Below, one piece after another: positions 27,608-35,902 of a DNA stretch of 64,000 nt. Within the stretch, counting starts at the first letter, position 1. Each line of letters begins with the position of its first letter. The DNA is taken from NCBI RefSeq assembly GCF_020873875.1, contig NZ_JAHWGU010000008.1, forward strand, positions 248,001-312,000. The letters run 5' to 3'. Source of the DNA: Actinoplanes sp. DH11 (lineage in GTDB: Bacteria; Actinomycetota; Actinomycetes; Mycobacteriales; Micromonosporaceae). Below the pieces are notes generated by a model that had not been told where the DNA came from, searched no databases, and was given only the letters and a program-made list of their open reading frames with translations. The position numbers and the translations under genes are program-made.

Positions 27608-28441
27608 TCAAATCGGTTCCCTGCTCCGTAGTTCTTGGACGGCTCGCCGAACGCGGTCGCGGGCTCGTCTACCTCCGCTGCGCGGCGCTGGCGGCGACAC
27701 GACCTCATCGGTTGGCCAGGCCAACGTGGTCGGCTCTTCAGGCTCAGCGGCTTGGGGTAGGTGGGTCACGTCCAGTCGCACGATGTTCCGGCCCGCGATG
27801 ACGACCATCTGCGCGGTCAGCGGCTCGTGCACGCCGTCGGCAGTCACGTACCGCAACGGTGCCGTGAGGATCAACTCCCGCTTGTCGTACTCCAGAACTC
27901 CGGCGGTGGCCGAGACCAGGCTGCCCTGGATGTAGGAGCCGTTGTCCTGCAGGACCCCTACGGTGGTGATACCCGTGCCCGCCGGTTTTAGGTCTTCGAA
28001 TGCCCGCCACCACGTGGTGACCTCGGATATGTCTTCATCGCTGCGGCTGGTCAGCCAGCGGATCGGCCGTTGCTTGACCGCGCTCTCAACCTTGCGGATC
28101 ACGCGGGGATCCGCCGCCGCCCAGGCAACGATCGTGGCGGCCGTGACGAGGCCGAAGGCCCACCACGACAGGTGAACGTGATGTTCGCGGAAGAACGTCC
28201 CCGGGGCCCTCAGCAGGCCCCGCACGTTCGGAGTGTGCTCCGGTGCGATGACGCGCGCCAGCGTCGCCAGCAGACCGACGAAGGTCAAGCTGACGACGCT
28301 GACGAAGATGACCTGAAGCGCTTCCCGGAAGGCGGTACGAGGGCCGGTGGGTACCACCTTCTCCCGGCGAAGCACGTAAGCAAGCCCCGGAGCGATCAGG
28401 ACCAGCAGGAGCGCCACACCTACCGGCGTGGAGGGAATCAC
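27608..28441 (-). CDS. DUF6338-like membrane protein
   Basis: A 277-residue protein with a membrane segment at the N-terminus (STPVGVALLLVLIAPGLAYV), a second (VIFVSVVSLTFVGLLATLA), a third (WWAFGLVTAATIVAWAAA), and a soluble C-terminal domain including TTVGVLQDNGSYIQGSLVSA. This layout matches my recollection of DUF6338 proteins. The GTG at 28441 overlaps the stop of a 57-codon gene (GTGA). The C-terminal tail is rich in Arg and Pro. Function unknown. Confidence 0.6.
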   Translation of the reverse strand: MIPSTPVGVALLLVLIAPGLAYVLRREKVVPTGPRTAFREALQVIFVSVVSLTFVGLLATLARVIAPEHTPNVRGLLRAPGTFFREHHVHLSWWAFGLVTAATIVAWAAADPRVIRKVESAVKQRPIRWLTSRSDEDISEVTTWWRAFEDLKPAGTGITTVGVLQDNGSYIQGSLVSATAGVLEYDKRELILTAPLRYVTADGVHEPLTAQMVVIAGRNIVRLDVTHLPQAAEPEEPTTLAWPTDEVVSPPAPRSGGRRARDRVRRAVQELRSREPI

Positions 28442-28611
28442 GACTTCGTCGGCGCCTTCGCCCCGGACGGCGGTGCCGGCGGCGGAGGCGGCGTGCTGCT
28501 GGTGACCACCGGAATCGCAGCGGCACCAGCGGCGTTGAGCTTCTGACTCCGCTCCGATTCGAAGGTCTTGCGCCCGGCCCCCTGCTGGCGCGTCTCTCTG
28601 GCATGTGCCAT
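28438..28611 (-). CDS. 57-aa basic/proline-rich protein coupled to the DUF6338-like gene
   Basis: ATG 28611 is preceded by GGAGGAGGAAACGT, an excellent ribosome site. The product is basic at the start (MAHARETRQQGAGRKTFESE) and ends in a Pro-rich tail (SSTPPPPPAPPSGAKAPTKS). Its stop overlaps the start of the membrane protein, so they are translated together. It may be a cytoplasmic partner. Confidence 0.65.
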   Translation of the reverse strand: MAHARETRQQGAGRKTFESERSQKLNAAGAAAIPVVTSSTPPPPPAPPSGAKAPTKS

Positions 28612-28715
28612 ACGTTTCCTCCTCCACCTGACGGAGACGAATCCCCCGTCGAGAACACGATTGTGCCGGGCGGGTCTGACATTCTGCCCAGCCGACCAGC
28701 CGCACAGATCGGATA

Positions 28716-29230
28716 TCAACTCAGCCAGCCGAAACCGCGGGGGCGAACTCGATCGTTGAGGCGCCGACCGGACAACAGAAAGCCGCCGTGTACCGGCGCG
28801 GCATCGGTGCCCCCTCGGAACCTCGCCCCGCCGAACGCTACGGCCCGCCGGTAACGCGGACCGCCAACACCAACCCCCAGGCATTCCCAGAACTCGGGGT
28901 CGATGTAGTAGCCGGTCGCCTTCGAAGCCTGGCGGGTGTACTCCATAGAGGAGCCGTCCGTCATGCCTTCGGTCGGGATCGGCACGTGGTGCACGAATCC
29001 TTCCGCGATCTGCTGGCAGCCAGGTACGACCCGGTGTGTTGCAGCCACACGTGCCAGGCCGTGTCGACGGGCTCGGTCGGGACGACGCGGTAGGACCGGC
29101 CGTCTGTGAGCAGCCGGCCGAAGTCGGGGGTCGCCCTTCGAGTCGGCGTGCGCCTTCAGCATTAGCAGCGACGGCCCGACGGCCCGACGGCCCGACGGGC
29201 GTAGGCCTTGGTGGCCTCCTGCACGGCGGC
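28716..29230 (-). pseudogene. GRDP-like (glycine-rich-domain-like) protein, frameshifted remnant
   Basis: Piecing frames together on the minus strand gives DGRSYRVVPTEPVDTAWH then VWLQHTGSYLA, and in the next phase CQQIAEGFVHHVPIPTEGM and ATGYYIDPEFWE. The Asp-x-x-Trp-His motif followed by Thr, Tyr and a HHVP end is the pattern of the GRDP-like domain seen in streptomycete proteins. At least two phase changes occur (near 29025 and 29130), and the upstream part runs into an 8-bp tandem repeat. The gene is not functional as read. Confidence 0.55.
29170..29199 (+). repeat. 8-bp tandem repeat (about 3.75 copies)
   Basis: GACGGCCC repeats head to tail from 29170 to 29199. Because the unit is not a multiple of three, copy-number change would shift the frame of the minus-strand remnant around it. 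Confidence 0.8.
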
Positions 29231-29923
29231 GAAGTGCAAGACCAGTTGTCGAAGGCGGCGCCGGTAGCTGCGCGGCGGGCGATGGCCCGTCGCCGTGCCG
29301 GCCACACCGCAACGCCGCGGCCGTGATCACCGCGCACGGCGACGACCCCGCTCGGTACGACACCACGGAGCATGCGGCGTCGCTGGCGCGAGCCAGCTGA
29401 ATCCTCGGACTCCCCGTTGCTTGGTGCCGCTTGGGGCCGGGGTAGCGGGTGAAGGGTCGGGCGTACCCACGCGGCGTGGCCGTGCGGCTCAGGCAGTGTG
29501 CGCGCTGCGGGGTACGCCCTTCCACCCAAACCGGGTTGGCGAAGCGATGCTGATCCACCTCAACAGCGGGGCGGCAGGCGATGGCGGACACCGCCCCGGC
29601 AAAAGCCAACGTGAGACACGGCCGGCGGTGCACCGCCACGGCGTGCCGGTCGCTGGCCGACACCGTGTCGGCCCCTTCGAGCAGGCCGCGGCGGTGTTCC
29701 GGGTGGACGCCGGTGTTGCCGCGCCACGTCCCCGGCACGCCGCGGCCGCAATTGCTCGGCACCCGGCGCGGCGCCGCACACGGTGCACGCATTCGAGCTG
29801 ATCCGGGGAACCGGTGCGGCACCGCACACGGGCACAGCGCTGCACCGCTGGCCTCGTCGGTGTGCGTAACGAACCCCCGGCGGCCGGCTACAGCGTCGCC
29901 GTTCTGCAGGCAGGAGCACGGCG
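29231..29923. other. Sparse accessory DNA without a supportable gene
   Basis: About 690 bases contain long overlapping open frames on both strands that share no codon preference and no motif, as expected of GC-rich noncoding or decayed DNA. I see no intact replication, transfer or integrase gene here. Confidence 0.5.
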
Positions 29924-30154
29924 GTGACCCACGACGTCCCGGACGAAGCCGGCCAGAGCGACCCGCTCGTGGACGTCGCCGCTGAGGTGCTGCGGGCGCA
30001 CGTGCCCGAGCGCGGCGGCTGGTGTGTGCACTGCCGGCTGGCGTGGGGCCGGTGGGTGTGGTTTCCCTGCGAACCCGTCCGGTGGGCGCAGGCCGTTCTT
30101 GATCAATTCGGTGGCTCCGGTACGGGGCCTGAACCTGGGGAGCAGCAGCGATGA
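29924..30154 (+). CDS. Small hypothetical protein of the type found on actinomycete integrative elements
   Basis: A 76-residue protein from GTG 29924 with GGAG upstream. The central part PERGGWCVHCRLAWGRWVWF then PCEPVRWAQAV has a Cys-x2-Cys and Trp-rich pattern that I associate with small genes of actinomycete integrative elements; that association is from memory. Its stop overlaps the next ATG (ATGA). Confidence 0.5.
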   Translation: MTHDVPDEAGQSDPLVDVAAEVLRAHVPERGGWCVHCRLAWGRWVWFPCEPVRWAQAVLDQFGGSGTGPEPGEQQR

Positions 30155-30483
30155 GGGCACTGACAGCAGCACCCGCCACGCACCCGATGACGGGGGACCG
30201 GCCGGCGCCGATACCCCTGCCGCGGTACGTCGAGCTGAGACCTCGCGCCGCTGCAACCGCACCTGCACGTGGTGCCCGAACGGAGAGAGCACGACCGGAA
30301 CGCAAGAGGCACTCCAGCACCCGAAAGTGGAAAGCTCGGGGGCACCAATCGGAGGTTGACCCTGACCGGCGGTTACGCTCCGTAGTCGGATGGCCGGGTA
30401 GATGTGGCCGGGCCGGCGCCCCAGAAAGGGCAGCTCAATGCCCTGATCCACTGTGGATCGTCAGTCAGAAAAACACGCGATAG
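30151..30483 (+). CDS. Uncertain small reading frame coupled to the preceding gene
   Basis: ATG 30151 overlaps the previous stop. The first 30 residues (MRALTAAPATHPMTGDRPAP, then IPLPRYVELRPRAA) look plausible, but the rest is Arg-rich and low in normal codon bias, and another phase is equally open. The end may be wrong by a frameshift or decay. Confidence 0.3.
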   Translation: MRALTAAPATHPMTGDRPAPIPLPRYVELRPRAAATAPARGARTERARPERKRHSSTRKWKARGHQSEVDPDRRLRSVVGWPGRCGRAGAPERAAQCPDPLWIVSQKNTR

Positions 30484-30542
30484 CCACCCGATAGCCATGG
30501 TCCCAGCAAGTGGGATTCTGGAGGCCGAAAATGGGAAACAAA

Positions 30543-30578
30543 AAGGCCGTGACCCTTGTTTCCGCAGGTCACGGCCTT
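30543..30578 (-). terminator. Rho-independent terminator just after the tRNA-Arg 3' end
   Basis: AAGGCCGTGACC (30543-30554) and GGTCACGGCCTT (30567-30578) form a perfect 12-bp stem with a 12-base loop. Read on the minus strand the stem is followed by a run of five T. It lies 9 bases past the tRNA fragment end. Confidence 0.85.
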
Positions 30579-30587
30579 GATCGTTTG

Positions 30588-30637
30588 TGCGCCCAAAGGG
30601 ACTCGAACCCCTAACCTTCTGATCCGTAGTCAGATGC
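30588..30637 (-). tRNA. 3' half of tRNA-Arg(ACG), probable attachment site
   Basis: The minus strand gives a complete anticodon arm (TCTGA-CTACGGA-TCAGA, anticodon ACG), T arm (AGGGG-TTCGAGT-CCCTT) and acceptor 3' strand TGGGCGCA. Upstream of GCATCTGA the sequence no longer resembles a D arm, and no matching 5' GCGCCCA is present, so only 50 bases remain. Integrases of actinomycete elements use exactly such tRNA 3' ends, leaving a partial copy at one end of the insertion. It is not a functional tRNA gene. Confidence 0.85.
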
Positions 30638-31040
30638 CTAGTGGTCACGAGTACACTCCGCTACCCCTCGGGCTCAAAGCCGTACCGAAGACAAGCTACC
30701 AGCTCAGAGCGGCTTTGCGTTTCCGCCGGTCAGGGTCGAGTGCATGATTCAGCCGCCAGGAGAATCGATGACCGCCGCTCGAACGTGCTGATTTAGCCGC
30801 GCCTGTAATGAAACGGTCGCCAACATCCGATCACCACCGGATCACCACGCTATCAACTCACTCTGCGTAGAACGCGGCCGTTACAACGCCGATTCGACTG
30901 AAGGCGTGCCTGGCGCCAGCCTCGTCAGCGGCACGCACAGTAACCGGTGGCGAGTAGCGATCGCCGAAACATCGTCCACGGCGGGTGACCACGGCTGGGC
31001 CAGAAAAATCTGGCTCTTGGGCAGGTGAGTCACAGCGTGG
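30638..31040. other. Noncoding stretch right of the tRNA fragment
   Basis: About 400 bases show no gene. GGATCACCAC-like repeats occur near 30820-30850. This would be the inner edge of an island if the tRNA fragment is an att site. Confidence 0.45.
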
Positions 31041-32303
31041 TTATGGAACGGTGAGGATCGTTGCGAAATTACTGTCGCTCCAGTCAGCGGGGAGCACCGC
31101 CAGGCCGTCCGCTGCCGCCACGCCGTGCAGTCCCGCAGATCCGTTGGTCGCGATGATTTGCATGGCGGCTTCCCCGAAGCGAATGGGGACGATGCGAACG
31201 CCGCAAGGCGTTGCCGGGACGGTGCCGGTCACCGCAGTGATCGGCAGCGGGCATTGCTGCTTACCGGCCAGCGTACGCAGCAGCGGTTCAAGCAGCGTCA
31301 GGACGGCGACCAGGCCGGCGAACGGATTCCCGGGCAGGCTGATCAGCCATCGCCCGTCGGGGAGAACGGCGAGCGCTTGCGGGTGCCCGGGGCGACATGC
31401 CACTCCACGTACGTGCCAGGTGGCCTGTTGTTCGTCGAGGATGTTGTGCAGATGATCGGCGGCGCCGGCGGACGATGATCCGCTGACGACGATCGCGTCG
31501 GTGTCCGCGTCTTCTAGCGCGGCACGGAGTAGGTTCGGATCGTCACGCACGGTGTGGCTGGTATGCAACACGCCGCCGGCACGGCTGGTGACGGCGGAAA
31601 CCAGCCCGGTGAAGCTGTCGCGGACCTGGCCGGGTCCTGGTGTTCCAGACGTGATCACCTCGTCGCCCGTAACAAGTAACGTCACGGTGGGTGGTCGGTG
31701 AGTCGACACGTCATCGACGCCGGCTTGAACTGCGGCTGCGGCGACTGTGGCCGTCACAATCCGGCCGGCCGCGACGATGAGATCACCGGGTCGCACGTCT
31801 TCGCCGGTGCGGCGGATGTGAGGACGAAGACCGACCGTTCCGGCGACCACGGACCCGTCACGATTGCAGGCTTCGTATGGCAGTACTGCCTCACAGCCGG
31901 CGGGCACGGGGGCACCGGTGCCGATCTCAACAGCGGTTCCGGGTCGCAAGGTGCTGGGAGCGACGGATTTCCCGGCGAGTGCGCGGCCGGTGATGGTCCA
32001 CGGGCCCGCTCCGGTGATGGCGTAGCCGTCCATGGCGGCGTTGTCGAATCCGGGTACCGCAGATCGGGCGTGGATCGGAGCGGCGAGAACTCTGCCGGAC
32101 GCCACGCCGATCGCGGTGGTCTGCGGCGCCAGCGGGGAAGGCGTGTCACGGGCGATCGCGTACGCCTGTTCCCAAGGCATTCCCCGTTCCTGCCGGCGCT
32201 TCGGCATGGTGGCCGGCGTCAGGTCGATCACTGCCGCATCGGGCACTTGTGCGGGCGTCCGCGGTGTCGCTTTCAACGGCTCTCCGTGTGGTCGGGTCGA
32301 CAT
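31041..32303 (-). CDS. moeA: Molybdopterin molybdenumtransferase (MoeA family)
   Basis: A 420-residue enzyme that inserts molybdate into adenylated molybdopterin to make the cofactor needed by nitrate reductase. Characteristic stretches are SAVPGFDNAAMDGYAI, VEIGTGAPVPAGCEAVLPYE, RRTGEDVRPGD, TLLVTGDEVI, DAIVVSGSSSAGAADHLHNI and WLISLPGNPFAGLVAVL. ATG 32303 is chosen; a TTG four codons upstream is possible. The gene runs away from the nar genes but shares the region, so it is probably dedicated to NarG maturation under low oxygen. In most MoeA the motif is SGGVS; here it reads SGSSSAG. Confidence 0.88.
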   Translation of the reverse strand: MSTRPHGEPLKATPRTPAQVPDAAVIDLTPATMPKRRQERGMPWEQAYAIARDTPSPLAPQTTAIGVASGRVLAAPIHARSAVPGFDNAAMDGYAITGAGPWTITGRALAGKSVAPSTLRPGTAVEIGTGAPVPAGCEAVLPYEACNRDGSVVAGTVGLRPHIRRTGEDVRPGDLIVAAGRIVTATVAAAAVQAGVDDVSTHRPPTVTLLVTGDEVITSGTPGPGQVRDSFTGLVSAVTSRAGGVLHTSHTVRDDPNLLRAALEDADTDAIVVSGSSSAGAADHLHNILDEQQATWHVRGVACRPGHPQALAVLPDGRWLISLPGNPFAGLVAVLTLLEPLLRTLAGKQQCPLPITAVTGTVPATPCGVRIVPIRFGEAAMQIIATNGSAGLHGVAAADGLAVLPADWSDSNFATILTVP

Positions 32304-32708
32304 GTTAACACTCAATCCGATACTGACAGTAACGGCGCCTTTTGCGTGTCGGTGTCAAATGTTGACTGGCCAGCGGCTCTGGCGACCCTTATTCGGCCAG
32401 CTTGGTAGGGACGGGAGGTGGCATCAGCACACGGGTCGCCGGGATGGTTTTCGAAGCCCGTGAAAGGACTGCGCCAAGTGAGGTGCAAGTCCTCCCAGCT
32501 GGTCCGACACGAACACAGGTGTTGGTAGCTGCACGATTTCAATCTGTGGATGAGGGTACCCGGATACCCTCAGGAAGATCATTCCGTTGTCGAGCGGGCT
32601 CGGCGGGCAAACGGCTCATGTGCCGTCCTAAACGCCTTTCACAGCCCGACTCGTCTCCGCGCGCATCCGTCACCTTGCAGGTGCGCCCACCACCTCCGGG
32701 AGGTCACT
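32304..32708 (+). other. Hairpin-rich leader between moeA and flavohemoglobin
   Basis: About 400 bases without a gene hold several strong stems on the plus strand: AGGACTGCGCC paired with GGTGCAAGTCCT around an AAGTGA loop (with one bulged A), GAGGGTA/TACCCTC around CCCGGA near 32556-32575, and ACGGC/GCCGT around TCATGT near 32613-32628. This resembles a structured RNA or long regulated 5' leader. I cannot match it to a riboswitch class. The segment must also carry the divergent promoters of moeA and hmp. Confidence 0.45.
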
Positions 32709-33916
32709 GTGCTGTCTGACAAGGCCCGGCCGATCGTCGAGGCCACACTGCCCGTCGTCGGCGAAAACATCGAGGAGATCGCCAGCCGGTTCTACGCCCA
32801 CATGTTCGCCGAGCACCCTGCCTTACAGGACGGCGTGTTCAACCGGGGCAACCAGGCCGAGGGCAGCCAGCCGAAGGCCCTGGCCGGTTCGGTGGCAGTG
32901 TTCGCCACCGCGCTGGTGAAGGACCCGCAGCAGTTGCCGGAGCGGCTGCTGACCCGGATCGCGCACAAGCACGCGTCGCTGGGGATCCGCCCTGACCAGT
33001 ACCAGGTGGTGCGGGACAACCTGATGTGGGCGATCGGTGACGTGCTCGGCGACGCGGTCACGCCGGAGGTGACGGCCGCGTGGGACGAGGGGTACTGGCT
33101 GATGGCGTACGCCCTGATGCATCAGGAGCGTGGCCTGTACAGCGCACGCGGCGTGACCGCGGAGCGGGTGTGGCGGCAGTGGGCCGTCTCGGAGAAGATT
33201 CAGGAGACGAGCGACGTCGTGCAGTTCGTGATGCGACGCGTCTTGACCGGCCGGTCAAGACGTCACTGCCGGGCCAGTACATCAGCGTCAACGTGCTGCT
33301 GCCGGACGGGGTCCGCCAGCCGCGACAGTTCAGTCTGACCCGTGCCGACGACGGCGAGCACCGGTACTTCACGGTGAAGCGGGTGCACGGTGGCGGGAAA
33401 CCCGACGGGGAGGTGTCGACGTTCCTGCACGACCGGGTCCGGGTAGGCGACGAGCTCACGATGAGCGTTCCGTACGGCGATGTCGTCCTCGACGACGGTG
33501 GCCGGCCGGTGGTGTTCATCAGTGCCGGTATCGGCGTCACGCCCATGGCCGGAATGATTTCGCATCTGGTCGCGGCCGGCTCGCACCTGCGGGTGACGCT
33601 GCTGCACGCCGACGCGAACGAGCGGTCGTTCCCGCTGCGCCGGCAGCTGATCGAGGACTTGGCCCGATTGCCGGAATCGGCTCTGCACGTCTGGTTCGAG
33701 GACGGCACCGGCAGCGAACTACCGGTCACCGGCGCCCACGCCGGCATCATGGACCTGTCCGCGATCGAACTGCCGGACAACGCCGTCTACTACCTGTGCG
33801 GGCCGATTCCGTTCATGCAGGCGATCCGCAGTGCCCTGCTGGAGCGGGGTGTCGGCATCCGCGACATCCAGTACGAGGTGTTCGGCCCCGATCTGTGGCA
33901 GGCCGACACCGACTGA
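32709..33916 (+). pseudogene. hmp: Flavohemoglobin (NO dioxygenase), single frameshift
   Basis: Hmp oxidises nitric oxide to nitrate with O2 and NAD(P)H. GTG 32709 follows GGGAGG. The globin domain is clear (VGENIEEIASRFYAHMFAEH, the haem-ligand region RIAHKHASLGI, AAWDEGYWLMAYALMHQE). After DVVQFVMRR (about 33240) the phase changes by -1 and the reductase continues: SLPGQYISVNVLLPDGVRQP, RQFSLTRAD (FAD), VVFISAGIGVTPMAGM (NAD) and YYLCGPIPFMQAIRSALLE, ending FGPDLW. Both halves are otherwise complete, so one missing base explains the break. It sits between moeA and the hemerythrin/nar genes, a logical place for NO detoxification. Confidence 0.88.
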
Positions 33917-33933
33917 CGGCGCACCTCGCGAGC

Positions 33934-33968
33934 TACCGCAGCCGTCCGCGAAGCGCGCGGCTGCGGTA
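33934..33968. terminator. Bidirectional hairpin terminator between hmp and hemerythrin genes
   Basis: TACCGCAGCCG (33934-33944) and CGGCTGCGGTA (33958-33968) form a perfect 11-bp stem. It lies between two convergent genes, 17 bases after hmp and 12 before the hemerythrin stop. Confidence 0.75.
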
Positions 33969-33980
33969 ACGCGTTCGGCG

Positions 33981-34457
33981 TCATCGGCTCGCTGCCGGCG
34001 AGATGCGGATGCCGACGCGGTCCCGGACCGCGTCGACGGCGTCCCAGTCGCTGCCGGTGAGGCTGGTCAGCGCGGCCGGGAACACCCCGTCCTGCTCCTT
34101 GAGGATGTGGGTGCGCAGATCCTGCAGAACGTCGAGCAGGGCGCCCGGCCAGGCCGGGTCCGTCGGCGTACGGGTGGCGGCCGCGACGAGGACGTGTTCG
34201 ACGTGGCGATGCTCAGCGCGCAGGACGGCGACCTGCTCGGGGAAATCGTCGGCAAGCAGCGGGAACAGGCCCTCTTCCTCGACGGCGGTGTGCGGGGCGA
34301 GGATGTCGGCGATCTGGCGGGCGACGGCGGCCATCTCGTCGATGTCGCCGGCGGTGCGCGCGGCACGGACCTTGCCCATCAGGCCGACGACCTCGTCGTG
34401 TTCGCGGGTCAGGTCACCGATCGCGGTGACGTCCTGGCAACCGCAGTATTCACACAT
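33981..34457 (-). CDS. Hemerythrin (HHE) domain protein
   Basis: A 158-residue four-helix di-iron protein. Putative iron ligands lie in LTREHDEVVGLM, LAPHTAVEEEGLFP, LRAEHRHVEHVL and LRTHILKEQDGVFPA. A Cys cluster at the N-terminus (MCEYCGCQD) is additional and could bind metal. Hemerythrins sense or store O2 or protect against NO. The ATG overlaps the narK stop by 8 bases, so it is cotranslated with the nitrate transporter. Confidence 0.88.
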   Translation of the reverse strand: MCEYCGCQDVTAIGDLTREHDEVVGLMGKVRAARTAGDIDEMAAVARQIADILAPHTAVEEEGLFPLLADDFPEQVAVLRAEHRHVEHVLVAAATRTPTDPAWPGALLDVLQDLRTHILKEQDGVFPAALTSLTGSDWDAVDAVRDRVGIRISPAASR

Positions 34458-35667
34458 GAGCGGCCTTCTCCCCTCGTGCGCTGTTGCGGGCTACGGACAG
34501 GACGTCCAGCATCAGGGCGGCCAAGGCGACCACGGCGAGCAGAGCCAAGCCGACGGCGTAGGACTCGAACTGGCCGTAGATGGACCCCATCACCAGTGGC
34601 GGCACGAACCCGCCGAGGCCGCCGGCCGCACCCACGACACCGGTGACCGACCCGACCTGGTTCGGCGGGGCGACTTGCGCGACCAGGGCGAAGGTGGCGC
34701 CACTGCCGGCTCCGAGGGCGGCGGCCATGGCGAGGAACGCGATCGTGCCGACGGGTGCCAGGCCGGGGGTGAACGCCTGCACGATGGCACCGGCGATGAC
34801 GACCCCCAGGGATGCCGCCAGTACGCGGCTCGGGGCGATCTTGTCGGAGATCCAGCCGCCGACCGGCCGCATGATCACTGCGAGGAGCACGAAACCGGCC
34901 ATCCGGTTGGCGGCGTCGGCCTGGGTCAGCCCGTAGGCGGTCTTGAGGTAGGCGGGCAGGTAGACCGAGAAGGCGACGTAGCCGCCGAACACCACCGCGT
35001 ACAGCGCGGACGCCTGCCAGGTGATTTTCAATCGGAGGGTGGCGGCGAGGCGTTGCGCGAGCGGCGCGGTGGGCACCGGCCGGTTCGGGGCGTCGCGCAG
35101 CACCAGCCAGGCAACAACCGCGTACACGGCGAGCACTGCGGCTGTGAGCAGGAACGGCGTGGCGGTGCTGCCGGCGTCGACGAGCTTGACGGTGGTCAGG
35201 GCGCTGATCGCGGTGCCACCCATACCGGCGCCGAACACGCCGACGGCGAACCCGCGCCGCTGGGGCGGGAACCAGGCGCTGACGAACGGGACTCCGACCG
35301 CGAAGGTGGTGCCGCCGATGCCGAGGAAGAACCCGCCGATCAGCAGCGCGGCGAGCGAGTCGTGCCCGAACAGGCCCAGGTAGAGCACCGGGACGATGGT
35401 CGTCAGCGACACCAGCGGGAACATGAGCCGGCCGCCGAACTTGTCGGTCAGCGCGCCGACCGGAATCCGGCCGATCGAGCCGACCACGACCGGCACGGCC
35501 ACCAGCAGCGCCTGCTGGAACGAGGTCAGGTCCAGAGCCGCGGTAAACCGCACCGCGAGCGGGCTGAGCAGTGCCCAGGCCCAGAAGTTCACGGCGAACC
35601 CGACCGTGGCCAGAGTCAGCATCAGCCCGGCCCGGCTGGGCGTGGAAGTCGTGGCAGGTGTGCCCAT
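34450..35667 (-). CDS. narK: NarK-type nitrate/nitrite MFS transporter
   Basis: A 405-residue major facilitator with about 12 membrane segments. NarK-family marks include the Gly-rich nitrate signatures LIGGFFLGIGGTTFAVGVPF and VGAAGGLGGFVPPLVMG, and GRIPVGALTDKFGGR between helices 2 and 3. It imports nitrate or exports nitrite across the cytoplasmic membrane. It diverges from narG across a 235-bp region carrying a DosR-like palindrome, and overlaps the hemerythrin gene downstream. Confidence 0.92.
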   Translation of the reverse strand: MGTPATTSTPSRAGLMLTLATVGFAVNFWAWALLSPLAVRFTAALDLTSFQQALLVAVPVVVGSIGRIPVGALTDKFGGRLMFPLVSLTTIVPVLYLGLFGHDSLAALLIGGFFLGIGGTTFAVGVPFVSAWFPPQRRGFAVGVFGAGMGGTAISALTTVKLVDAGSTATPFLLTAAVLAVYAVVAWLVLRDAPNRPVPTAPLAQRLAATLRLKITWQASALYAVVFGGYVAFSVYLPAYLKTAYGLTQADAANRMAGFVLLAVIMRPVGGWISDKIAPSRVLAASLGVVIAGAIVQAFTPGLAPVGTIAFLAMAAALGAGSGATFALVAQVAPPNQVGSVTGVVGAAGGLGGFVPPLVMGSIYGQFESYAVGLALLAVVALAALMLDVLSVARNSARGEKAAHV

Positions 35668-35784
35668 CAGTCACTCCGCTGAGAGGGATTTCCTTTACGG
35701 GTCAACAGTCCCGGACCTATGCCGTCTCCGGATAGGGCCTTTCTACCCGTCGGGAGCGCCACGATGCGGGCCAACGCGGGGAAG

Positions 35785-35803
35785 TCGGGACCTAAGTCCT
35801 GCG
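35785..35803. promoter_or_regulatory. DosR(DevR)-like box between narK and narG
   Basis: TCGGGACCTAAGTCCTGCG contains the dyad GGAC-CTAA-GTCC at 35788-35799 and closely matches the mycobacterial DosR consensus GGGACTWWAGTCCC. It is centred about 110 bases before narG and 125 before narK, so it could act on both. A weaker relative, GGGCCTTTCTACCC, lies near 35734-35748. Confidence 0.65.
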
Positions 35804-35902
35804 CCGGTGGGCCGTTGCGCACGAATATCCCGATTCGAGTTGCGGCGGCTTATTCACCGTACAAGTGTGAAATCGGGTCACCCAGCCGAGGAGACGAACT
35901 CG

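Noticed and set aside
28716..30320. A 534-codon open frame on the minus strand
   Set aside because: Codon use and composition are those of an antisense phase in GC-rich DNA. Only the last part matches a GRDP-like gene, and that part needs frameshifts.
32420..32510. Possible tRNA (Sec or Ser type) in the hmp leader
   Set aside because: Acceptor-like ends pair, but no consistent D, anticodon and T arms can be drawn, and the T-loop sequence is wrong.
32470..32520. Cobalamin riboswitch core suggested by GGTGCAAGTCC
   Set aside because: No B12 box or other conserved cobalamin elements follow; a single short match is not enough.
33230..33260. Programmed frameshift in flavohemoglobin
   Set aside because: No slippery heptamer or downstream pseudoknot is evident, and Hmp is not known to use one; a deletion is simpler.
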